Shown here: in pieces, positions 26,503-35,460 of the stretch
How the letters are laid out: the number at the start of each line of letters is the position of its first letter
How positions within the stretch are numbered: position 1 is the first letter of the stretch
Assembly: GCA_023266355.1 (NCBI GenBank)
Contig: JAHFQM010000004.1
Location: 336,073 to 400,072 of the forward strand
Length of the DNA stretch: 64,000 nucleotides
Reading direction: 5' to 3'
Source of the DNA: Aquabacterium sp.
Lineage (GTDB): Bacteria; Pseudomonadota; Gammaproteobacteria; Burkholderiales; Burkholderiaceae_C
Program-made: the position numbers and the translations under genes
Notes under the pieces: generated by a model
Seen by the model: the letters and a program-made list of their open reading frames with translations, nothing else
Told to the model about the DNA's origin: nothing
Databases searched by the model: none

Positions 26503-27102
26503 ATGCGGCCTTTCATCGTGTTGGGCGACCGCACAGACCATGGCGGCGTGGTCATCGGCTCAACGCAAACCACGGACACCTTCGGCCAGCGCCTGGCGCG
26601 CGTGGGCGACCAGGTCACCTGCCCGAAAAAAGGGCACGGCACCACCGTCATCGTCACGGGTGATCCCACCATGATCGTGGATGGCGCCCCTGTGGCGCGC
26701 CACGGCGACAAGTGCGCATGCGGCGCCACCTTGATTTCCAGTCAGGTGGTGTCTGGGGTTGGAGACCTGTCCAGCTCGGGCGGAGTCGCGCAGCGCACAA
26801 GCGCTGGACCAGGCAAGGACACCCGCCATGACGTGAGCACTCACGCGCCACCGGCCAAAACACCCACCCACGATCTGCACTTCCTGGTGAGAGACGCAAC
26901 CACCGGATCGCCGCTGCCGAACATTCCCTACCGCATCACGCTCGAAGACGGCCACGCCATCACAGGCGTCACCAACGATGCGGGTTTGACCGACAAGGTG
27001 CAAGCCCACAACGCCAAAATCGCAACCATCGAGGCTCCCTACCATGGCCACAGCACAGGCAACACTGACACCGATCACGGACACGACACCTGCGGTTGTT
27101 GA
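26503..27102 (+). CDS. PAAR domain protein with a C-terminal transthyretin-like extension (T6SS spike tip)
   Basis: A 199-residue protein. Residues 1-90 are a PAAR domain: MRPFIVLGDRTDHGGVVIGS, VGDQVTCPKKGHGTTVIVTG and DGAPVARHGDKCACGATLI, with the His/Cys residues that bind zinc at the tip. After a Ser/Gly/His-rich linker, residues about 122-180 (HDLHFLVRDATTGSPLPNIP, GVTNDAGLTDKV) look like a transthyretin-type beta-sandwich, a known cargo adaptor in T6SS spikes. The C-terminus is His/Cys-rich (HGHDTCGC). The peptidase gene starts within its last 59 bases in another frame. No other T6SS structural gene is in this window, so the module is an orphan loading island. Confidence 0.82.
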   Translation: MRPFIVLGDRTDHGGVVIGSTQTTDTFGQRLARVGDQVTCPKKGHGTTVIVTGDPTMIVDGAPVARHGDKCACGATLISSQVVSGVGDLSSSGGVAQRTSAGPGKDTRHDVSTHAPPAKTPTHDLHFLVRDATTGSPLPNIPYRITLEDGHAITGVTNDAGLTDKVQAHNAKIATIEAPYHGHSTGNTDTDHGHDTCGC

Positions 27103-27688
27103 CATCCCCGCCAAGGAGCCCAGTGGTGCGCAGTGGGTGCCCAGGTATCCGACCAGCAAAGCCATCTCGGCGTGCTCAGAGCCATTTGCCCAGAACCTGG
27201 GTGCCTTCATCGCAGCACTGAAAGCAGCAGGGGCCTCCGTGAACATCAGCGCCACATACCGCCCCCCTGAGCGGGCTTACCTGATGCACTGGTGCTACAT
27301 GATCAGCAACGAGGAGCAAGATCCCAGGACCGTCCCCGAGAAGGCAGGCGTCAACATCCTCTGGGACCACCGAGACGCCAATGGCAGCTACGACAAGCCG
27401 TCTTCCATCCAAGCAGCCCGGGCCATGCTGAATGCCTATGGCATGCAGAATCTGCAAACCCCACCTGCGCTCAACACACGGCATACCCTGGGGCTGGCCG
27501 TGGACATGTCGATCACTTGGGGCAGTGACCTCACCATCCAGAAAGCCGATGCGAGCACCGTCACCATCACCTCCACACCCCGGTCAGGCATGAACTCAGA
27601 CCTGCGCGAGGTGGGCGCTTCCTATGGCGTGGTGAAGTTCGTCGGCGGGGCCGCAGACAAACCTCACTGGTCTGACAACGGACATTGA
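27044..27688 (+). CDS. M15-like peptidoglycan peptidase, probable T6SS effector
   Basis: A 214-residue protein without a signal peptide. It shows the D-Ala-D-Ala/M15 zinc peptidase pattern: SATYRPPERAY (R73), RHTLGLAVD with H147 and D154 as ligands, and KPHWS with H208 as third ligand. Such enzymes cut peptide stems of peptidoglycan. Lack of a secretion signal, location directly after a PAAR-adaptor gene and before a small lipoprotein gene point to a T6SS effector delivered to a rival's periplasm; this is inference. The ATG at 27044 overlaps the PAAR gene by 59 bp and has GAGG about 11 nt upstream. Substrate bond specificity is unknown. Confidence 0.72.
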   Translation: MATAQATLTPITDTTPAVVDIPAKEPSGAQWVPRYPTSKAISACSEPFAQNLGAFIAALKAAGASVNISATYRPPERAYLMHWCYMISNEEQDPRTVPEKAGVNILWDHRDANGSYDKPSSIQAARAMLNAYGMQNLQTPPALNTRHTLGLAVDMSITWGSDLTIQKADASTVTITSTPRSGMNSDLREVGASYGVVKFVGGAADKPHWSDNGH

Positions 27689-27690
27689 CG

Positions 27691-28011
27691 ATGCGCCGAT
27701 TCACCCTCCTCCCGATCGCTGCTGGCGCGCTCATCCTGGCGTCTTGCGCCACAACCCCAGGCCCGGCCGGCTGTCAGCCTGCCTTGAACGACTTCCTTGA
27801 ACGCCGGGAAATCTGCGATCACCTGCGCGGAGAGATCCCCGACCCAGACGACCCCGATGGCCTGCAAGCGGCCATCGCGGCCATCAACCAGCACTGCCAG
27901 GGCACCGATGAGGCGCTGCGCCGCATGAAAGCACGCTGCGCCTCAGACCCAGACGCCATGGCACGGCTGAACGCGCTGGCGCCGCGGATCGAGCGCAAGA
28001 CACCCCATTGA
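27691..28011 (+). CDS. small lipoprotein, probable immunity protein of the M15 effector
   Basis: A 106-residue protein with a lipoprotein signal: FTLLPIAAGALILASC, lipobox LASC with Cys near residue 20. The mature part is short, acidic and helical with four further Cys (two probable disulfide pairs). It starts 2 nt after the stop of the peptidase gene. Periplasmic immunity proteins encoded immediately downstream are the rule for T6SS cell-wall hydrolases, so this role is inferred from position, size and export signal; no family was recognised from sequence. Alternative: a Rz1/LprI-like small lipoprotein. Confidence 0.62.
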   Translation: MRRFTLLPIAAGALILASCATTPGPAGCQPALNDFLERREICDHLRGEIPDPDDPDGLQAAIAAINQHCQGTDEALRRMKARCASDPDAMARLNALAPRIERKTPH

Positions 28012-28050
28012 AGACGGGGTCAAGCGGCCAAGCCCCCTGGGCAACTCACC

Positions 28051-29331
28051 TCAATCCAGCACCACCGCGCCAGCCTCGGGGTAGAGGCGAGGGAACAGCA
28101 TCGACAAAGCGTCCAGGGGGAAACCGATGCGCACCTGACCTTTGGGCGAGTCGCTCTGGAGCAGGCCGTCATCGAGCATGGCCTTGAGCGCCTTGCGGCC
28201 CGTGCGCTCGCCCAGGCCCGTCATCTGCACGAAGTCACCCCGGCTCACGGGGCCGGCGATCATCACGTGCTGCAGAGGCAAGATGAGCTCTTTGCGGTAA
28301 TCGCTGGCATTGGGCCTGAGCTCCTTGGCCGTTTGCGCGCGGAACACGATCAGCGCGGCGATGTGCTCCTTGATGCGCGCCAGGTCCAGGACTTGGGTCA
28401 TGAAGTCCACCTGGTCCTTGCACACGCCGATGAAGAAGCGGCACCACTCGACCAGCATGCGCTCACTGAGGTTGCCACGGCCATCGAGGTCGCCATGGCG
28501 CGGCATGTCGGCCTCGGACAGGCGCACGTAGTACTCGTCCTGCCTGCGCGCCAGACCGCGGTTGACCGACCAGAGCCCTCGCGTGAGGTGGTGCATCGCG
28601 CCATGCAACTGAAGCCGGCAAGCCCGCCCGTTGCCGTCGATGAAGGGGTGCACCCAGAGCATGCGATGGTGCTGGCATGCCGCAGCCACCAGGAAACTCT
28701 CCAACGCCCAGGGCTTGGCGTAGGCATCGTCAGCGGCGCGCAAGAAACGCGGCACAGCGTGCGCGATGGGCGGCTGGTGGCGCTGCACAGCGACATCCTG
28801 CTGGCGCAGTTGGCCGGGCACGATCACCAGGCCCGCCTCCGAGACCCGGTCATCCTGGCTGAGCCGTCTGTACAGCAGGTCGTGCGCCTTGACCAGCATC
28901 TCGCTCTGGAACGCCACAGCGTGGGCCGCATCGCCGGCATCGGGGTGCTGCTGGCGCACCGATGGATGGGCCGCTGCATGCGCCAACAGCGCCTCCAGCT
29001 CGGCCTCCGCCTCGATGTGCGCCAGCGCCAGGCGCTGCCGCTTGGCCACATCGGGTTTGTCAGAGAAGTCCTTGCGCAGGGCTTGCGCGATGTGGACCGG
29101 GTGGGTGCTCTGCCCTTCGATGCGGTTCGAGTAGTAGGAATTCATCGCGCGCGTGAGCTCGCGCAGCTGAGAACGCGTTTCTTCGTTGGTGGCCGCCTGC
29201 AAGCGCAATGAGGCCTCGACCACCGGACGTGCCATGCGGCCGAGCTCGTCCAGGTGGTGGCCTGCCGGCATCAGGGGCAGGAACTGGTGCGGCTGATCGT
29301 AGAAGGCGATGGGCGTGGCTTGGACGGACAT
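28051..29331 (-). CDS. Fic family protein with C-terminal winged helix
   Basis: A 426-residue Fic protein. The catalytic loop HPFIDGNGR starts at residue 228, with all residues for AMP transfer present. The N-terminal helix motif SNRIEG (S68-G73) matches the (S/T)xxxE(G/N) inhibitory motif, so it is likely self-inhibited (class II). The C-terminal ~80 residues (VSRGDFVQMTGLGERTGRKA) form a winged-helix DNA-binding-like domain. This is the common chromosomal Fic architecture; targets are unknown. The ATG at 29331 was chosen over GTG at 29343. It is convergent with the T6SS lipoprotein gene (39 bp between ends) and no antitoxin gene is near. Confidence 0.88.
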   Translation of the reverse strand: MSVQATPIAFYDQPHQFLPLMPAGHHLDELGRMARPVVEASLRLQAATNEETRSQLRELTRAMNSYYSNRIEGQSTHPVHIAQALRKDFSDKPDVAKRQRLALAHIEAEAELEALLAHAAAHPSVRQQHPDAGDAAHAVAFQSEMLVKAHDLLYRRLSQDDRVSEAGLVIVPGQLRQQDVAVQRHQPPIAHAVPRFLRAADDAYAKPWALESFLVAAACQHHRMLWVHPFIDGNGRACRLQLHGAMHHLTRGLWSVNRGLARRQDEYYVRLSEADMPRHGDLDGRGNLSERMLVEWCRFFIGVCKDQVDFMTQVLDLARIKEHIAALIVFRAQTAKELRPNASDYRKELILPLQHVMIAGPVSRGDFVQMTGLGERTGRKALKAMLDDGLLQSDSPKGQVRIGFPLDALSMLFPRLYPEAGAVVLD

Positions 29332-29548
29332 GGGGGTGCGCACGATTGACGCCGGTTGTTTTGCCGATCTTTCTGCCGATCACTTTGCCGGCTTCCATGC
29401 CGCGATCCTAGCCTCAGCCCCCTTCCATATCAAGCACTTGCATGAAAATCAACCCATGCCTGAGGCCATCCAAGCGCAGATCTTCTGAGACTTTTGTGCC
29501 GATCTCGTTGCCGCACCGCTTCGGCGCTGAGCCCTCTGCCGTCAGCGC

Positions 29549-29577
29549 ACAAAAAAGGGCCCCTGTGGGGGCCCTTG
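29549..29577 (-). terminator. rho-independent terminator of pcaHG
   Basis: Read on the minus strand, AAGGGCCCC(C) pairs with GGGGCCCTT (stem 29555-29563 with 29568-29576) around a loop of four, followed by a T-rich tail (T6 within 29551-29556). It lies about 55 bp beyond the pcaG stop. Confidence 0.8.
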
Positions 29578-29631
29578 GCGTTTCAGCGAAGCCCAGCTTG
29601 TGGCCGGCCTCGCACGTCGATCAGAGACCGA

Positions 29632-30282
29632 TCACACGTCGAAGAACACGGTTTCCTTGCCGCCGTCCGGGGTGTCCTGGATGCGGATGTCGAAGCGGTA
29701 CACCACCTCGCCGGCGCGCTGCTCGCGGGTGGCCAGCAGGGTCTTGCGGCGCACCTCCCACTCGATGCCATTCAGGATGGGGTCGGTGGCGTTGGCCAGG
29801 TCTTCGTCACCGAAGTACAGGCGGGTGTGCAGGCCGGTGTTGATGCCGCGCGCGAACAGGATCAGGCAGATGTGCGGGGCTTGCGCCTGGCCGTTCGCAC
29901 CCACCACCTGGCCGGGCTTGATGGTCTCGAAGCTGTAGACGCCGGTGTCGAAGTCGGCGCCGGTGCGGCCCCAGCCGCGGAAGGCGGGGTCCAGCGGCTT
30001 GTCCTGGCGGTCGGCCGGGTGGGCGTACTTGCCGGCCGCATTGGCCTGCCAGACCTCGATCAGCACGTCGCGCATCAGCGTGCCGCTGCCGTCGAACACG
30101 CGGCCTTCGACGCGGATGCGCTCGCCCAGGGTGGCGGGCTGCACCATCACGTTGCCGAAGTTGTTGTCGAAGATCTCGAAGCCGGCCTGTTGGGGCGCCA
30201 GGCCGATGTGCACGTAGGGGCCACCGGTCTGGGAGGGGGTCTCGGGGTAGCGGGTCAGTTGCGTGGTCAGTTGGATCGTCAT
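29632..30282 (-). CDS. pcaG: protocatechuate 3,4-dioxygenase, alpha subunit
   Basis: A 216-residue intradiol dioxygenase subunit. Family marks are PSQTGGPYVHIGL at the N-terminus, GRVFDGSGTLMRDVLIEVWQ and YSFETIKPGQV, then APHICLILFARGINTGLHTR. As usual for PcaG, the iron-binding His pair is not kept (HICL in place of HIH). It pairs with PcaH in the ring opening of protocatechuate to beta-carboxy-cis,cis-muconate in the cytoplasm. It follows pcaH by 16 nt, with GAGG-type Shine-Dalgarno sequence in the gap, and is followed by a terminator. Confidence 0.93.
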   Translation of the reverse strand: MTIQLTTQLTRYPETPSQTGGPYVHIGLAPQQAGFEIFDNNFGNVMVQPATLGERIRVEGRVFDGSGTLMRDVLIEVWQANAAGKYAHPADRQDKPLDPAFRGWGRTGADFDTGVYSFETIKPGQVVGANGQAQAPHICLILFARGINTGLHTRLYFGDEDLANATDPILNGIEWEVRRKTLLATREQRAGEVVYRFDIRIQDTPDGGKETVFFDV

Positions 30283-30298
30283 CTCGTGGGCCCTCGTC

Positions 30299-32118
<1,820 letters not shown>

Positions 32119-32144
32119 GGTCGGGGCAGCGCGGAGGGTGGACC

Positions 32145-33050
32145 TCAGCCCTGGCGCGCGCGCTTGAGGCGCATCTGGCCGGGCAGCGGCACCGAGCGTT
32201 GCAGCACGGTCTCGCCCAGCCACACGGCCGACTTGTGCGCCCGCTGCGCCACCGTGGCCGGCGGGATCTGCTGGTAGTCGTCGTTGAAGACTTCGAAGCT
32301 GTAGTCGCCGCGGTAGCCGATGCGGTCGAGCTTGCGCACCAGCTCGGCGACCTCGACGCTGTGCGCGCCCTCGCCAGGGAAGACACGGAAGTGGCGCGCG
32401 GTGTTGATGCGCTCCTCGACCGAGCGGATCTCGTTCCACATGAAGTCGGCCAGCTGCACCAGGAAGATCTTGTCCGGGTCCACCTCGTCGAGCAGGTCCA
32501 GGTCGGTGCGGGTGGCGAAGGCGTGGAAGGAATCGACGCCCAGGCCGAGGTTGGGCATGTCGGCGCGGCAGACCGCGTCCCAGGCTTGCGGGAACTCGTT
32601 GATGGTGCGTCCCCAGGACAGGCCCTCGAAGGCCACCTTGATGCCGCGCGGCAGCGCCAGCATGGCCAGGCGGCGCAGGTCGGTGGCGATGGCGTCCATG
32701 TCGTCGGTGGCGTGCGTCGAGGTCGACGAGCACACCAGCAGCACCTTGGAGCCCACCGCCGAGCACAGCTCCAGCATGGCCTTGGCGATGTCCACCTTGT
32801 ACTCGCGCAGGCCGCCGCTGAGGCCTTCGAAGTCGCGCAGCACCTGGAAGCCGGTCACGCGCAGGCCGCTGTCCTTGACGGCGCGGATGGCCGCCTCGAC
32901 GCCGCCTTCGTGGCCGACGATGTCACGCGCGGACAGCATCACCTGGGTGAAGCCGGCCTCGCGCATGGCCTTGAGCTTGCCTTCCAGCGGGCCGGCCAGC
33001 GAGATGGTGTCCATCCCGAAGCTGTCAATGTTGCCGTTGAATTGGGTCAT
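32145..33050 (-). CDS. quiC: 3-dehydroshikimate dehydratase (sugar-phosphate isomerase-like TIM barrel)
   Basis: A 301-residue TIM-barrel protein of the AP endonuclease family 2 group. Metal-site segments are VAFEGLSWGR, LGVDSFHAFAT, FLVQLADF and SFEVFNDDY, as in bacterial dehydroshikimate dehydratases. The reaction makes protocatechuate from 3-dehydroshikimate. The context supports this: aroQ lies two genes upstream and pcaHG downstream. In Pseudomonas-type QuiC this domain is fused to an HPPD-like half; here that half is the separate neighbouring gene, 15 nt upstream. Shine-Dalgarno GAAGGACCCGGC precedes the ATG. Confidence 0.85.
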   Translation of the reverse strand: MTQFNGNIDSFGMDTISLAGPLEGKLKAMREAGFTQVMLSARDIVGHEGGVEAAIRAVKDSGLRVTGFQVLRDFEGLSGGLREYKVDIAKAMLELCSAVGSKVLLVCSSTSTHATDDMDAIATDLRRLAMLALPRGIKVAFEGLSWGRTINEFPQAWDAVCRADMPNLGLGVDSFHAFATRTDLDLLDEVDPDKIFLVQLADFMWNEIRSVEERINTARHFRVFPGEGAHSVEVAELVRKLDRIGYRGDYSFEVFNDDYQQIPPATVAQRAHKSAVWLGETVLQRSVPLPGQMRLKRARQG

Positions 33051-33065
33051 GCCGGGTCCTTCGCG

Positions 33066-33953
33066 TCAGGCGCGTTCGCTGTGCACCAGCTCGAACGACA
33101 GCCCGAAGAGCTGGCCGGCCACCACCGCACCGCGGTCGCTGATGGGCGCGCGCGCCGACTCCGAGAACAGCACGCCGCGCTGCTTGAGCTCGGCCACCGC
33201 GGCGGCCACGTCGGGCGTGCCCAGGCCGATGCGCTCGATGTACTCCTGGCCATCGGCTTCCAGCTCCAGGCCCGGCTCGGGCTCGACCAGCTGGAAGTAG
33301 AAAGTGCCGCAGGGGCTGCGCAGCAGGCGGCCCTTGGGCAGGATGCCAAAGCGCGTCTGGTCGGGGATGGTGGTGAAGCCGAACAGCTCGGCGTAGAAGG
33401 CCGTCCAGTCCTCGGTGCGCTCCCAGCCGATGTACTGCACGGCGCCGAAGAAGTGCATCTGGGCCAGGGCGGCCGGGCGCTTGGACACACCGGGGATGGG
33501 CACGAAGTCCACGTCGTAGATCGAGAACTCCTTGTGGCGATCGACGAAGTAGATGCGGCTTGAGCCCACGCCGTGGATGGCGGGGATGTTGAGCTCCATC
33601 ACCTCGACCTGCGTGGGCACGGCCCAGGCGCCCTTGTCCAGCGCACGGCGGTAGGCCAGGCTGGCGTCGCGCACGCGCAGCGCGATGGCGCCGATCACGG
33701 GGTTGCCCTGCGCACCGGCCAGGCGGCCATCGGCGGCGTCATGGGCGTTGACGATGATGTTCATGTCGCCCTGGCGGTAGAGCAGCACTTCGCGCGAGCG
33801 GTGGCGCGCCACCGGGTGGAAACCCAGCGTCTCCAGCACCTGGCCCATGGCCTGGGGCTTGGTGGTCAGGTACTCGATGAACTCGATGCCCTCCATGCCC
33901 AGAGGGTTGTCGGTGGCCTGCAGGCCTTCGCGTTGGGTGTGGTCAATCTGCAT
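33066..33953 (-). CDS. VOC-fold, 4-hydroxyphenylpyruvate dioxygenase-like protein (detached QuiC C-terminal half)
   Basis: A 295-residue protein with two vicinal-oxygen-chelate modules (MEGIEFIEYLTTKPQAMGQV near residue 20 and ALAQMHFFGAVQYIGWERTE near residue 163) similar to HPPD. One iron ligand His (AQMH) and the C-terminal Glu (SFELVH) appear kept. The second His position in my alignment from memory of HPPD reads Arg (YIERIGLGTPDV), so dioxygenase activity is doubtful. It lies between aroQ and quiC in a tight operon (24 and 15 nt gaps). It most likely partners with or stabilises the dehydratase, corresponding to the C-terminal domain of fused QuiC proteins. True HPPD activity is the alternative. 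Confidence 0.75.
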   Translation of the reverse strand: MQIDHTQREGLQATDNPLGMEGIEFIEYLTTKPQAMGQVLETLGFHPVARHRSREVLLYRQGDMNIIVNAHDAADGRLAGAQGNPVIGAIALRVRDASLAYRRALDKGAWAVPTQVEVMELNIPAIHGVGSSRIYFVDRHKEFSIYDVDFVPIPGVSKRPAALAQMHFFGAVQYIGWERTEDWTAFYAELFGFTTIPDQTRFGILPKGRLLRSPCGTFYFQLVEPEPGLELEADGQEYIERIGLGTPDVAAAVAELKQRGVLFSESARAPISDRGAVVAGQLFGLSFELVHSERA

Positions 33954-33977
33954 GGTGTGGTTTCCGGGAAATTCAGA

Positions 33978-34433
33978 TCAGGCGTTCTTGGCACGGGCCA
34001 CCAGGCCCTCGATGGCCAGGCGGTAGCCATCGACACCGAAGCCCACCACGATGCCGGCAGCGGCCGGCGACAGGTAGGAGTGGTTGCGGAAGGGCTCGCG
34101 GGCGTGGACGTTGGAGATGTGCACCTCGATCACCGGCACGCCGGTGCCCTTGATGGCGTCGTGCAGGGCCACCGAAGAGTGGGTGTAGCCGCCGGCGTTG
34201 AAGACCACGCCGATCAGCTCGCCGGCGCGGTGGGCGCGGCCGGCCTCGTGCAGCGCGTCGATCAGCGCGCCCTCGTGGTTGCTCTGCAGACAGGTGACCG
34301 TGTGGCCGTGCGGCTGGGCCGTGGCCAGGCACAGGGCCTCGACATCGGCCAGGGTGGCCGCGCCGTAGATGCCGGGCTCGCGCGTGCCCAGCAGGTTCAG
34401 GTTGGGACCGTTGAGGACCAGGATCGAGGCCAT
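33978..34433 (-). CDS. aroQ: type II 3-dehydroquinate dehydratase
   Basis: A 151-residue type II dehydroquinase. It begins [20 protein letters not shown] with the catalytic R18 and Y23, then has [36 protein letters not shown] and [16 protein letters not shown]. It interconverts 3-dehydroquinate and 3-dehydroshikimate in the cytoplasm. As first gene of the leftward aroQ-VOC-quiC-pcaQ-pcaHG run, it probably acts in quinate/shikimate breakdown rather than biosynthesis. It is divergent from an IclR gene; the 154-bp gap holds a phased operator-like array and a CTTCAATTTGC block shared with the pcaH promoter. Confidence 0.92.
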   Translation of the reverse strand: MASILVLNGPNLNLLGTREPGIYGAATLADVEALCLATAQPHGHTVTCLQSNHEGALIDALHEAGRAHRAGELIGVVFNAGGYTHSSVALHDAIKGTGVPVIEVHISNVHAREPFRNHSYLSPAAAGIVVGFGVDGYRLAIEGLVARAKNA

Positions 34434-34520
34434 GCGTGCGTCTCCGTGGCGCGTGATCTGCGCGCCTGTTGTGGGGGATGGGCACCAGCCTATGCAAATT
34501 GAAGCCCCCCCACAAGCACA

Positions 34521-34579
34521 TCAGCCCTCGATTGCGCGACAATCGCTCACGGCGCGCGACACGCGTCTGTTACTGGGGT
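34521..34579. promoter_or_regulatory. phased ~20-bp operator-like array between aroQ and the iclR gene
   Basis: Three adjacent units can be aligned: TCAGCCCTCGATTGCGCGA (34521-34539), CAATCGCTCACGGCGCGCGA (34540-34559) and CACGCGTCTGTTACTGGGGT (34560-34579). They resemble units at 36715-36773, 37001-37040 and 43683-43741. An IclR-family protein (the gene starts at 34588) is the likely binder. A GTGATCTGCGCGCC block nearer aroQ (about 34453-34466) may add to it. Confidence 0.5.
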
Positions 34580-34587
34580 TATCACGC

Positions 34588-35361
34588 ATGGATGACAGCG
34601 ACTTCCAGATCGCTCGCAAAGACCTGATCGAAAGCCTGGGCAAGGGCCTGTCGATCATCGAAGCCTTCGACGACGAACACGTCCGGCTCACGCCCAGCGA
34701 GGCCGCGCGCCTCACCGGCATGACCCGCACCGCGGCCCGCCGCTACCTGCTCAGCCTGGTCCACTTCGGCTACGCCGGCACCGACGGCAAGCTGTTCTGG
34801 CTGACCCCGCGCGTGCTGCGCCTGAGCCAGAGCTACCTGGGCGCCGCGCGCCTGCCGCGGCTGGTGCAGCCCTTCATCCAGCGCATCTCCATGCAGTGCG
34901 GCGAAACGGTCAACGTCAGCGTGCTCGATGGCCACGAGGTGGTTTACGTGGCGCGCAGCAACTCGCCGCGCGTGGTCTCGATCGGCTACCACACGGGTGC
35001 GCGGGCGCCGGCCCACGTGGTCACCCCCGGCATCGCCATGCTGTCCACCCTCACCGACGAGGCCCTGGACGAGTGGATCGCCGGCCACTCCTTCAGCGGC
35101 TTCACCTCCTACACCGTCACCGACCGCGACACCTTCCGCGCCAACGTGCGCCACGCCCGTGTGCTCAACCACTGGATCACGCATCAGCAGTTCGACCTGG
35201 GCCTGAGCGGCGTGGCCATGGCCCTGAAAGACCGCAAGGGCGAGTGCAAGGGCGCCATGGGCATGACCGTGCAGTCGCGCTCCTACACGCCCGAGCAGAT
35301 CGAAGCGCAGTTGCTGCCGCTGCTGCAAGACGCCGTCCAGACCCTGCGCCCACTGCTCTGA
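34588..35361 (+). CDS. IclR family transcriptional regulator (PcaU/PobR/QuiR type)
   Basis: A 257-residue IclR protein. The winged helix is ESLGKGLSIIEAFDDEHVRL, LTPSEAARLTGMTRTAARRY, LLSLVHFGYAG; the effector domain has GETVNVSVLDGHEVVYVARS and LGLSGVAMALKDRKGECKGA. It belongs with regulators of beta-ketoadipate and hydroaromatic genes. It is divergent from aroQ and flanked on the other side by a convergent porin gene. Repeated 20-bp motifs upstream of its own gene, the porin, the ABC operon and the MFS/dehydrogenase pair suggest it controls all of them, likely with protocatechuate, shikimate or quinate as ligand. Sequence distinct from the second IclR (44636). Confidence 0.88.
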   Translation: MDDSDFQIARKDLIESLGKGLSIIEAFDDEHVRLTPSEAARLTGMTRTAARRYLLSLVHFGYAGTDGKLFWLTPRVLRLSQSYLGAARLPRLVQPFIQRISMQCGETVNVSVLDGHEVVYVARSNSPRVVSIGYHTGARAPAHVVTPGIAMLSTLTDEALDEWIAGHSFSGFTSYTVTDRDTFRANVRHARVLNHWITHQQFDLGLSGVAMALKDRKGECKGAMGMTVQSRSYTPEQIEAQLLPLLQDAVQTLRPLL

Positions 35362-35370
35362 TCGGCGCAA

Positions 35371-35397
35371 AAAAAGGCGCCCCTCGCGGAGCGCCTT
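35371..35397 (-). terminator. terminator between iclR and the porin gene
   Basis: AAGGCGC (35374-35380) pairs with GCGCCTT (35391-35397) around a 10-nt loop. On the minus strand the stem is followed by a T7 run, fitting the end of the porin transcript; on the plus strand it could also slow iclR transcription. Confidence 0.65.
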
Positions 35398-35460
35398 CTG
35401 TCTGCTTGGCTGCCTGGCTTGTCGGCTTTTCAGCTTCTCAAGCCGCAGCCCACCGCTGCA

